In this document: piece after piece, positions 53,732 through 64,000 of the stretch | Layout of the letters: every line of letters begins with the position of its first letter | How positions within the stretch are numbered: position 1 is the first letter of the stretch | Assembly: GCA_009792885.1 (NCBI GenBank) | Contig: WMCF01000015.1 | Location: 6,911,854-6,975,853, forward strand | Direction of reading: 5' to 3' | From: Eremophila alpestris peregrina | Lineage: Eukaryota; Chordata; Aves; Passeriformes; Alaudidae | Length of the DNA: 64,000 bases | The notes under the pieces: generated by a model | Told to the model about the DNA's origin: nothing | Seen by the model: only the letters and a program-made list of their open reading frames with translations | Database searches by the model: none | Made by a program: the position numbers and the translations under genes

Positions 53732-54220
53732 ATGCATTCCCAACTGTGATCAGAAGAGTAGGTTGGTGCTTTCATACCATTAATGAAACTGAAAAAGTAA
53801 AACCCATTTAAGCAATAGAAAACTAAAAATCCTTGATTTTTGATACATATCTGAAAAAAAAATACAGAATGGATCATACATGGAGGAGGTTCAAGCCCTG
53901 CTGTATAGCTTTTAATTAGATTTTATTTGGGAGATTTTTTAATTAAAGTACTTTCAAGTGCCTTTGTCAGTGTTATAGCTAATAACACAGGGCAGACAGC
54001 AGGGATGTAGCAAGTAGGAACATGCCTTTAAGCACAAAGACCCTTAGGTTCTTGCAGCACAGAAACTATATTAATTAAATATCCCAAGGAGGTTTCTTTC
54101 TTGGTTTTAGTTTGGGGAATTGTTTTTTTTTTTAATTGCTGAAAGTCAGTTGTCTATATGAACAAACTCTAAGAGTTGAGGAAAACTCTTAGCTTACTTT
54201 TGGCTTGTACCAATTAATAG

Positions 54221-55403
54221 TGTCGGGGTCCAGGGGTTATCATAGCCACTGGATCATGCAACAACATGTTGTTTGAACGTGACTGCCATTGTTTGGAGGA
54301 TGGCAGTGTTCTGGGTAAAACCCTTTCATTCCCCTTAGCATTAGTGCTAGAGGGAGGTCCCAGACATGCTTAACTCAATGAATACAACATAAGGTATTTT
54401 ATTAAAAGCTCATGTTCAGACAAATAATGCCTGGATTTTAGGTACTGGTGGCATTTTTACAATGTTTCAGGCTACTCCTTTCTAGTATATATTGACCACA
54501 TTGAAAAGTGGAGCTACCCTGATACTGTAAAGGTCCTTGCCTCGACCTCTGTGACACGTTGAGTTTCTTCAAGTTATTTGTTCAGTAGTATCGTGTTAGA
54601 GATCCCTGTGAGTGTGGGCCATGTCTAAGTAGCACTTTTTGAAGGCGACTGTTACCTGCTGCTGTCCCACTAAATTTTCTTTGCCATGTATTTGATGGTT
54701 GACTTTGCACTTGCAGAGAATAGGCCCCTAAATTTCCATTCATTTCAGATGGGAGATCATTTGTTCCAGGAACACTAGGATGAGTGATAAAAGAACAAAT
54801 TAAGGTAAGTGAATTGATCTGAATGACTTTATCAGCTGTCGTGTAATGGAGAGTATAGAAAAATGGTCATATATCATACTAGGTGCTCACAGACCTTGAA
54901 TAGACTTAACTTCTGGGTATTGGAGGATCCCCCTCTGAAACTCTTTTTCAGAAGCAGATACTTGTCATACTTTTCAGGAGTCAATAATGAGAGTGTTGCA
55001 AAGAGAGTTATCCAAAGAAGATTTCTTTATCAGGGTTGCTCCAGTTTTGGGAGTAGGAAGCGGTAGTGATGGCATGATCTGTAGAGCCATAATTCAGATT
55101 ATTTGTCCGTGGGTGTTCCACATTGACTGCACTTCAAAGTTCATATGTACCTTTGTTCCAGTTACGTTTCAGATTGACAATTTCATATATAGTGTTCCTC
55201 ATAAGATTCTTATTTATGCACCTGGATTGAATTCTCAGCTATACTGCCCATGTGTACAGTGCAAGAATCTTTCAAAGTTCCTCAATGTAACTGTAAGACT
55301 AGATTGTTGTCTTCTGTCCTCTGTAAATGTCAGCCTGCTTGGAAAAAAATACCTTCCTTAACTGAATATTTTTTCTGATCCTAAAACAAACTGTGGGTTT
55401 TCA
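54221..55403 (-). mobile_element. Possible old solo LTR, minus orientation
   Basis: The + strand starts 'tgtcggggtccaggggttat' and has 'ttttattaaaag' about 180 bases in. Reversed, this gives an LTR-like end with an AATAAA signal followed some 190 bases later by 'gaccccgaca'. A 5-bp match, AATAG, lies at 54216-54220 and again at 55404-55408 directly after a 'CA', consistent with TG...CA ends and a target duplication. I do not recognise the interior, and the right boundary rests on that short match. The 124-residue frame inside (54987-55361) resembles no protein I know. Confidence 0.35.
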
Positions 55404-55499
55404 AATAGTTCAGGTCTGTAGGAAAGAACTTCAGAGACCCATTTATCTTAAAGAACTTCAGAGGCTGACTGCCTCCATAATTTAATTTTTTTTTTTTGA

Positions 55500-56480
55500 G
55501 CCAGCCCTACTCTGAGTATCTTGTTTCCATCTGGAACAGATGCTTTCCATTCCTGTCACTGAAACACAAAGTCCTTGCTCATTTCTGGAGCTCTGCACTC
55601 CAATGAATTGTTATTCCTCCTTTTACCCTGGATACTTCATTAAGGGACAGAATTGGCAATTACGTATTAGGAACCAGCTGTTGTCTCATTATTTTGGCAA
55701 AGTATATGAGAATTGCTTAGAAAAGAGCTCTGAACTGGATATCCATAAATTTTGAGTATTCAGAATGATCTAGAATATTATGGAGAGATGATATCACTGT
55801 GTTTCCTTGTACTGTGGTACAATCTGCTATTCTGGAGAAGTTAATAAAAATAAATTCAGGCAGACACAGGGAAGCAATGAATATGAAGGGGAAGAACAGC
55901 TAAGTGGGTGCACTACAGGGTGCATTTTTAGAGCTGTCCCTTGCTAGGATCAAAGTTCTTTATCTCCAAAGAGAGATTAAAACAAATACTGAATGTAAAT
56001 ACAGGACATGGCTGGAAAGTGAGTGTTCCTTTGAATGAAGCATCATCCCTCTGTATTGCCATCTGGCACATGCAAGCCTGTTGCTTAAATGGCGTCAGCG
56101 AAGTGATCAGACAGGCTGCTGTGGGATGGTCTGCCTCTTTAATATGTTTCTTTCTGGAGGTCCTACACTGGAGCTGTGTACCCATATCCAATCTCTTGTG
56201 CTCTGCTGCCTAGCTGCCTATCTCCAGTTTCAAAACAAAAGCAAAAGGATCATGAAAGTTGCAATAGTATATTGTGAGAGAGGTCCTCACCTTTCAGGTG
56301 TTGACTCCTGTCCCTGCATTATAAAACACCTTCACTGCCTTTCTGCTCTGTGCTTCTCAGACAGCAGCTGTGATGAAGTGTACTCTCAGAACAGGATGCC
56401 ACTGGAGTACTCACTTCTCCCAGCAGTGCAATCCAGCCCAAAGCAAAGTAGATTACATTAGGCTGTAAGGTGAACTCATA
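55500..56480. other. GC-richer unexplained stretch in intron 3
   Basis: Composition rises compared with the flanks, and several overlapping open frames of 70-126 residues occur on both strands. None resembles a known protein and no good splice-bounded exon is evident. It may be an old transposon remnant, a conserved non-coding element or part of a non-coding transcript. Confidence 0.25.
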
Positions 56481-57984
56481 AGCAAAAACTTTTTCTTGGC
56501 AATTGAGGCCTCCATTTCTGTAACTTTTTATTCTCTAAGCATGGATTTGAACTGCTCTGTGCTACCATAGCACAAACTGCCAAATCGTTGCCTGAGACAT
56601 TAAGAAGCTTATTCTGGCAGAGGTGAGTGCTCCTGCTTCTGAGCTGGCTTCAGACGTGGAAAATCAAACGCTGCTCCTTCAAAACTGAAAGCTGAGCTCC
56701 TTCGTCCTTGAGACTTTTTTTCCTTTTTAAATTTTTTTTCCCACCAGGGGCCAAAGCTTGACTGTGTTCAGTGTAGCAGAACTGTTGCATTTCTCCGAGA
56801 TGTACTCAATATTTGGTACAAGTCATGTGAAGGGAAACTCTCCCCCCATTCTCAAGCTGAAGTTTGCTTTTGTTTACAAACATAAATTCCTAGAGTGGCT
56901 TTTGATGTGCAGCATGATGAGCAGAACGTACAGTCTGGAAGCAAACACAAGTGCTGACATCCATTGACTAAAAACAGTTAAGGGAAACTAAGGCCTTATA
57001 GATGAAATGAGCTTTTTGGAATAATTCTTGTCATCTACCAGCCTATTTTGTGAATGAGTGCAAGATTTGTGCTGTTTGAAATTTAATTAGGAATTGCTAT
57101 TTATATTTATGTATTTTTTGAGATAACTTTTATATTGGCCTTTTTCTTTTTTCTTTGTTTTAACCTGTGGGTTTGTATTCCTCTATTTATATACATAATT
57201 AAGCTTAAAATTTCCAAATGCAATGCCTGTATATTAGCTGAATTGTTGACAAAATTACTAACATAAAGGTCATCTGTGCAAGTAAAAACCAGTAATATTT
57301 AGAATATAATCCCAAAAATTATGTTCATATTTTAACAAGTTTTCTATAACTAATAGGAAAACATATCTTCTGTCTCAGAGTGCTAACATATCTTTCTTCC
57401 CAGTTGATAAAAAGGTTTTAGGAAGACAAGGCTCAAATTTTCTTTAAAACTTGACATTTCAGTTATACAACAGAGGTGTTTCAGTTTGTAGTTTTGAGGG
57501 GTTTTTTTTCAGAACAGGAGATGAAAAGGTAACACATTGTGGATTGTTTTGGTTGGTATAGCTTTCTGATCTTAAGCCAGACATTTGTAAGAAGTTTCCT
57601 GCTCAGGGAGATTTTAATTTGTTAATAGCATTTCCTTATCACTCTATGATGTTGTAATTTTCCATGCTATTTAAATAAAGGGGACTGGCAGTACTGATGA
57701 AGGATCATTTGATTAGGTCAGTTTAGTCCACTTACTCAAAGATTTATCATTGGGGTGTAAATAATTGTACAGTATTTTAAAAGAGTGAATCTAGTTAATT
57801 TGTAAGAATTCTCATATTGCTGTGATGGTGGCTTTTTAATTTTTTACAAGCTACATATTTATGTCTCTGGAATAATTTAAGAAATTATTTTTTATATAGT
57901 AATACTTAAATGAAGCCTACGAGAGAGGTAGAGTGGGAATATATACAAGAGCACATAGAATAAATGCTTCAAACTGGAGTACAG

Positions 57985-58208
57985 TAGATTTAGATTGGAT
58001 AACAGGAAGAAATTCTTTACTGTGAGGGTAATGTGGTACTGCAGCAGGTTGCCCAGGGCAGCTGGAGATGCCCCACCCTGGAATTGTTCAAGGCCAGGCT
58101 GGATGGAGGAAAACTAGTCTAGTGTGACGTGTCCCTGCCCATGGCAGGAGGGTTGGAAGTAGATGATCTTTACAGTCCCTTCCAACACAAACCATTCTAT
58201 GATTCTAA
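57985..58208 (+). mobile_element. CR1 LINE 3' UTR with intact terminus, plus orientation
   Basis: The segment contains 'gaagaaattctttactgtga', 'aggttgcccagggcagctgg', 'cctggaattgttcaaggcca' and 'ggctggatgg', followed by 'cccttccaacacaaaccatt' and the terminal 'ctatgattcta'. This is the avian CR1 3' UTR in plus orientation, 5'-truncated to about 225 bp, and one of the better-preserved copies here. Confidence 0.93.
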
Positions 58209-59607
58209 ATAAACACATCTGGCCATAGAATGCCTTCTTCCTCAAGTACAACTGATGAATATGGTCTGCAGCAAATAATTAAGAGAAAATAAAACACAGT
58301 TTGATCAGAAGAAACCTCTGCTAAGTTAATATATTGTCTTGTTTTCTTTTCTGAACACTTCTTTATAATAAGCATGGAAGACAATACAACATAGAATTTA
58401 TCTTTGAAGGCATAGGTCAAACTGGGGACTAAAAGATGTTCTGCTACACAGGAGATGCTTTTTATAGCATTCTTCATTGACTGGTGTTCATGGATAGACA
58501 TAGTAGGTGATTTTACACGCTATGCCACTACAAGGAATTGACCATAACAGAGAGAACTGATCATCAGAATTAAACCTAAAGAGTGTTTCATCACCTGAAA
58601 CCTGATGGTGTTTGGGGGCAGATGAACTGAATTATTATCAAAAAATATGAGTGTCAGTAGTGTCTCAGTAAGTCAGATGAAGGTGCTCCTTTTGTAGCTG
58701 AAATCAAGAAATAGCCATTCAGGAAGTGATTAATCTCGTTGTGCAATATATGACTGAAACAGAGCATGTGAAAACTGCTCTAAGACCTCATATTTCTCTC
58801 TGTGGGCTGTAAAAGGAGATCTTGGGTGATTAGGTCAGGTGGCTACCTTAAAGTACCTAAGATTTGGACTGATTAAGATAAGCAATGGCAATGAGGTTTA
58901 TTATTGCAGTGTGAGGCATAGCACCTTTTTAATAAGCTTTTTCAATTCTTCAGTGGAATTAGATGCTGTTTCATGAAAGCGTTTTTCTTATTGTAGTCAA
59001 TTAATCTACAATGCATAAGATGAATAAATATTATCTTGATACTGCCTATAAAAATAAAAATTAGACTTCCTAAAACTGATTAGCCTATAGGAATAATTCA
59101 ATTGAGCAGCATTTCAAAACTGCAACACAACTGATCAATGAAATAGAAAGGCTAAAAAGATAAATACCTGATTACATGGAATTAGTTTTAGCCTTTGTTT
59201 CTAATTCCTAGACACTTCCCATGATTTCCCTTGTACACACTTGCAGCACTCTTAGGAATGTTAAGGAGTCTTGCTATGAATGGGTAAGTGTGTAATTACA
59301 AAAGAGAAAAAGAACTACTGTGCACATGATGCAAAATGGTATTACAATGTATTACAAATTCAGGTTCAAATTCATTGCTTATGCACAGAGCAAATGATCT
59401 GTACCTACTGAGTGGTCCCACCACAGGTCCAGTCTGTTGGCCGATAGCTGTGGGAGGCCGTTCCTGTGATACATCCTGACCTTATTAATATCACACAAAG
59501 GTGGGCAAAGGTGCACTGATCCCCTGTAAACAAAAATAGTTCTAAAGTGTCGTCAATAGGGTAAGAGAGAATAAAAAAATAAAACCCACACAATAAAAAA
59601 CCAACCA

Positions 59608-59627
59608 AACAACAACAACAACAACAA
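59608..59627. repeat. (AAC)n microsatellite
   Basis: About six AAC units lie inside a wider A/C-rich stretch (59577-59640). Confidence 0.85.
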
Positions 59628-60973
59628 AAATCAAACTAAAAAAGTGGAAACAATCCACAAACCAACCCCAAGTCAAAACTGCCTCTGAACTTGGGAAAAG
59701 GTTTGGCAACAGAACAAGAATATCCAAGAATTCCTATATTATCTCTACTTCTCGTTTGGTAATGAGGTAATAAAATTTATGTAGTCATTATGAGAATGCT
59801 GAAGATAGGCATTTTAATTCCTGCATAAGCAATGCACATAAAATTTTTCACAAACACAGCTATAATTTAGAATAACAATTAGAATGCATTAAAGTTCTTT
59901 TGATTGTTTTTTCCTCATATATTTTCATCTTAATTAATGTAATACAAAAGGAGATTTTAAGCTCTGGTTAATTTGTTTTTCTCAGACTAAGGCACTTGTG
60001 CAAGCTTCTTATTGCATAAAAAAATGTGAGGGGGAGGTGAGTTGAAGAAGCAGTAATATTAATGCCCCTTGAATATCCAGTTAAACATTTTTAAAATAGA
60101 TGCTTGGATCTTTTAATTGCCAATATGAAACTGTCTGAAGATTTCATATTTTATATACAGAGCCCCTTAACAGCTTTCTTTTTTCAAACTCTGACCATGC
60201 TAAACACTTGATATCCCAGAGGAATTTGCATAAAAATGTCATAGCACTCTTCTGAAAAAGGAATACAGCCCTTGTGAAGGTGTCTTGATGTTTAAAAAGA
60301 AGATAAGTAAGGTCTGGAAAACATTTAGGTGGATTAAAAACCTACCTATCATTGAAGCTAAAAGAACAAAGAACAATAAACTCTTTAAGTCATGCTGTGT
60401 GTACTTTTCTAGCTTTTATCACAGATATATTAAGTAGTAAATAAGTATTTCTGAATTTAGTTAAAAATAAGTCAATGTATTCATATCCCCAGATATCCCA
60501 GAAGCCTTTGTTTACTTTCTCTATTAAAATGTAAAACAGAAATGTGTTCACAATCTTCTATAAAAATGTGAAGCATCTTCTTCAAAATATCCACATTAGT
60601 TACATAAAGAAATAGATGACTCATAAAAGAGATAATATTTTTTATTGATTTAAACTTAGTTTAATCCTACAATTTCCCAGCTAATACTGTGCCAGGATTA
60701 GTGTGCCTTAAAGTGAACAGAAAAGATCCTAATTTGAAAACAGATGGATTGATGTGGTTTCAACTGATTCCTTTGGGTTCTTCTCCATTAGCAATAAAAA
60801 GGCCAAACCATGAGACACTTACCTTCCCTCATAAAGTCAGGATATTGAAAGTGATTCTTTCTATACTTGCATCACTTTACAAATGCTACCTGGATCAGTT
60901 TTGTAGGGCCAGAGACATTTTTGAGCTCATTGTTGAAAAATAAATGGTATGTAAGAAAAGGAGATTTAGAATT

Positions 60974-61047
60974 TCTTTTTCCTTTTTTTTTTTTTTTTGT
61001 TTGTTTGTTTTGGTTTTTTGTTTGGTTTGTTTTGGGGGTTTTTTTGG
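60974..61047. repeat. T/G-rich low-complexity tract
   Basis: A run of 16 T is followed by TTTG, TTTGG and G/T runs for about 70 bases. It is roughly the complement in composition of the A/C tract at 43.34 kb. Open frames across it are artefacts. Confidence 0.75.
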
Positions 61048-62735
61048 CACATTTGTAACGTTTTTTACTTCTGGTACCAGGATGGTCAGTTTTAATCTGA
61101 AAACAATTATCTTTTGAATGCTTCCACTTTACACAGTGGAACTGTCTTCCAGAGAATAGATTGAGTGTTGAGCCAGCCAGTACCTGCAGGCATGCAGCAC
61201 ATGTGGGAGTGTCACTGATGAATAAATGGGTCAGCCAAGAATCTGCTGCTGAGTGTGCCTTCTGACCGCATTGCATAAAGACATGGTGTACAGAAATTGT
61301 GAGAAAAGCTTAGATAAGATAAGGAGAAACTCATGTGACATTAACAAAAGAATAAAAATAAGGAGAGGAAAGCCACTGAAATTAGGCTGTGCACTTGATG
61401 TGGTGCTCTGACCTTTGCAAAAGGAGGTATTATAACTGAATCTAGGAAGTATAACTTCACAGTTTCCATCTTATATTAAAATCTCCAGATACAGTGAAAG
61501 GAGAAAAGATCAGATGTGCAGTGTTAATGTTACTGTATTTTGAGTTTGGTATTGCAATATAAAGCATCTTTTCAATGGCATGCTGTTGTGAAATTGAGGA
61601 TTTTAGAACTCCTTAGTGCCATGCAATAGAACTGTTAAGATGTTTAGATTAATTTTTTTTAAATGTGACAATAAATACAAAGTTTGTGTGGGGAAAAGAA
61701 TGAGTTTATCTAGGTGTTGAACTACAATACTTTTAAGAGAAAGATCAATATGCACTTAATCCTCTTATAATTGGAAATTATTTTTCCAAACACAGCACTA
61801 TAAAATCAGAAGTATTTTTTGACAATTTGTATAAAATTTGCACATTTTATTTTCCTATTCTTTTTTTCCCATTCTCCAAACCATCCTTGTAATGTTTAGT
61901 TTGTAGTTTTTAAAGTCATTAATGTAAGAGATTTATAAGATTGCACTGTAAAAATAAAATTTAATATTATGGTTTGGGGGAGCATTATAACAAGAATTAC
62001 ATATTCCAGCCTAAAATAAATTATTTTTAAAGTTTAGTTTATTCTGTTTTACCTTTTATTTATTAAAAAGTGTGCAGGGTAAAGGTAATGACTTTTGAAA
62101 TTACAGAATTAAGTGCAATATAGGTATTAATTAATGGTTCTTTTCCCTAATATAAATTGTTTTAGAGGAACTATGTGTTATGAGAAGCCTGCCATATGTT
62201 ACACAGATAACATTAATCCCAAAGTCACATTACAAATAAGCAACACAACTTTTGAAGACTGTAAAGCCTTGTTTTGAAGATGTATTTATGGGTTTATTCA
62301 TACTATACTAGGCAGTTATTTCATTCTTTTCAGGGAAGTAATGGCTGTGAGGTTTGCTCTGTGCCACTGAAGATAAGACACGTTTTATCACAAATTTAAA
62401 TGAAAAAAAGAAAAGAAACCCAACAAAAAGCCCATCCACAGCCTGGTTGATATTGAGATATTCCAAGTCCTCTTTTCCATTACACTCAGTACAGTCTCTC
62501 TTTTTATGCCTGTTATAAAGTTGAATTAATAGTAGTTTAAAATAAATATTTCTAATACTGTAATTTCCAGGTCACTGGGGTGTTCAGTCAGGAAGATTAA
62601 TCCTTCTTCACTTTTTCTGTAGAGTTATTGATATAGAACTACGATTATTTATAAAAACATATTCTGATACTGGATGTTTTGTAAATACAAAGTAAATAAG
62701 TTTGCATTTGTTATCAATCCTTTTTTTTTTTTTAG

Positions 62736-62932
62736 GCTGCCTGGAATTAAAAGAAGACACCATTGAAAACCTCCTAGCAGCTGCCTGCCTCCTCCAGCTC
62801 CCCCAAGTCGTAGAGGTTTGCTGCCATTTCCTAATGAAGCTTTTGCACCCATCCAACTGTTTGGGAATACGAGCATTTGCTGATGCACAAGGGTGCACAG
62901 AGCTTATGAAGGTGGCTCACAACTACACCATG
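62736..62932 (+). CDS. KLHL1: KLHL1 coding exon (third in window; probably exon 4): end of BTB, 3-box, start of BACK
   Basis: This internal exon of 197 nt follows a pure run of 13 T and 'ag'. It starts with GC, which completes the Gly codon begun in the previous exon, and runs 65 codons to 'ACC ATG|gtaagg', ending exactly between codons. The protein continues CLELKEDTIENLLAAACLLQ and then LPQVVEVCCHFLMKLLHPSN, which is the last BTB helices and the 3-box region. CLGIRAFADAQGCTELMKVA and HNYTM begin the BACK domain. BACK links BTB to the Kelch propeller and orients substrate. In KLHL1 the next exon should begin ENIMEV, outside this window. In KLHL4/KLHL5 the corresponding segment reads LTQVIDVCSNFLIKQLHPSN, so the assignment to KLHL1 is firm. 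The phase agrees with the two upstream exons, which argues against a processed pseudogene. Confidence 0.95.
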
Positions 62933-64000
62933 GTAAGGCAGTTTTGGAATATCTAAATTATAATCTTTTGAATCCTATATATCCTCTATAAGTAGAAATA
63001 CCTTGTTAGTTTTTGGATTGAAATCATTCTGTATGACATTCTGTATTTCTGTAGAATAAGTGGTCCTTTTGAAACCATCCAAGTAGTGATTGATATCAGC
63101 TTCAGTGAAGTTATAACCATTGGCTTTCTATGGTGGATGCACTGTTTTCTGGGTCAGAACTGTATATGACCTATTTAGATGCATGACCACATACAGGTGA
63201 TAATAGTAAAGCATATGCAAATCATTGTAATACTTTTTAATCACTTAAGTTTAGCTTTAGGGAAGCTTTGGAATTGTCATTGTTCTGCATGGGAACACTA
63301 TGAAAGGAAGTTTTGTTGCGTAGTGGGTTTGGGAGTTTTTGTCAAGAATTTTAGTCATCCTTTTAGCCATCTGTGAAGTAGATTAAGACAGGAAGTTCTA
63401 AAAATAAAGAATTTTATCTGGAAATATTTAATATTTTTCTAGTTTCATCTGACAGAACAGGTATGGAATTAATGTCAAAATGTAACCAGAATCAATGTGC
63501 TACTTATTCAGAAATTTAATCATATTGGTAGCCTTTTGATTTTTCATAGTTTGACAAAATTAAAAACATCTGGCTCATGAAATTAAACTTACATAAAGAG
63601 TAGATTATATACTATTTATGAGAAATAATGGTCCCTTTAGGTCTCTAATGAAATTATTTTTGAACTAATAAAGCACATTTCCATGAATCTCACTCTCTTG
63701 TTCAGTACTTATGTCCTTATTTTATTTATTCTTTTCTGTAGCTAATAACACACTACAATTCACAGGTTTAATTGTGTTTTTTATCATAACATGGTAGTTA
63801 TACCTATGTTATGCTTCTGGAGTGAGTTCTGTGATTTCTCTGTTTTACAGGTCAAAGCTAGTCAGTTAAACTTTCCTCTGTCAGCAGAGAGAAATAAGCT
63901 GTCAGAGCAGCATTCATGTGATCTTCTTTCAAATTAAATTGCATTAGGACTGAACAGATGTGTTTTGAAAAAATCCAACCTTTTTATCGATATATTTCTT
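62933..64000 (+). other. KLHL1: KLHL1 intron 4 (5' part)
   Basis: The intron starts with a strong 'gtaagg' donor and runs off the window. The sequence is AT-rich and I see no exon, repeat family or other structure in it. The next coding exon (rest of BACK) is expected downstream. Confidence 0.85.

Larger units (their letters stand above)
49903..62735 (+). other. KLHL1: KLHL1 intron 3 (complete, 12833 nt)
   Basis: The intron begins 'gtattg' and ends in 13 T followed by 'ag', and it splits a Gly codon after its first base. It contains CR1 3' ends near 52.3 and 58.0 kb, a possible old solo LTR at 54.22-55.40 kb, a GC-richer unexplained stretch at 55.5-56.5 kb and low-complexity (AAC)n and T/G tracts near 59.6 and 61.0 kb. 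The rest is AT-rich and shows nothing identifiable. Confidence 0.85.

Noticed and set aside
55941..56461. Overlapping frames of 87-126 residues on both strands
   Set aside because: No similarity to any known protein, no clear splice sites or codon pattern. They are kept only as part of a composition anomaly.
1..64000. Prokaryotic-type systems (operons, CRISPR, phage defence)
   Set aside because: Composition, CR1 and LTR repeats and spliced BTB exons all show vertebrate intronic DNA. No spaced direct-repeat array or tightly packed gene set exists.

Overview
This window is vertebrate nuclear DNA, almost certainly from a bird. It is AT-rich throughout and has no dense reading frames. Its interspersed repeats are typical of birds: CR1 LINE 3' ends with the tandem 'gattctatgatt' terminus, and avian ERV long terminal repeats. 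The species cannot be read from the sequence.

Only one gene is convincing. Three exons on the + strand (41295-41477, 49766-49902, 62736-62932) splice in frame, with GT/AG borders and matching codon phases, into about 173 residues. They cover a short linker, the BTB/POZ domain and the start of the BACK domain of a Kelch-like protein. The residues match KLHL1 (Kelch-like 1) rather than its paralogues KLHL4 and KLHL5. In mammals KLHL1 is a neuronal, actin-binding BTB-Kelch protein that modulates voltage-gated calcium channels. Its exon 1 (N-terminal region) must lie upstream of base 1, and the rest of BACK and the Kelch propeller lie beyond base 64000. The window is therefore an internal slice of a very large gene: at least 41.3 kb of intron 1, all of introns 2 (8.3 kb) and 3 (12.8 kb), and the start of intron 4.

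Layout. 1-41294: intron 1, mostly unique AT-rich DNA with three CR1 scraps (17.7, 19.9 and 22.0 kb) and an ERV LTR piece (23.7-24.0 kb). It also holds a rearranged block at 32.5-36.5 kb: two partial copies of one LTR family in opposite orientation, a direct duplication of about 200 bp, and a 69-base poly(A) run. 41295-41477: BTB exon. 41478-49765: intron 2, with two tail-to-tail CR1 copies at 45.1-46.7 kb, one of them split by AT-rich DNA. 49766-49902: second BTB exon. 49903-62735: intron 3, with CR1 3' ends at 52.3 and 58.0 kb and a possible old solo LTR at 54.2-55.4 kb. 62736-62932: end of BTB and start of BACK. 62933-64000: intron 4.

No bacterial genes, CRISPR array, tRNA, rRNA or CpG-island promoter was seen. 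The many short open frames elsewhere look like chance frames in AT-rich intron DNA or remnants of transposons. I found no convincing new biological system. The most unusual structure is the rearranged repeat block at 32.5-36.5 kb.
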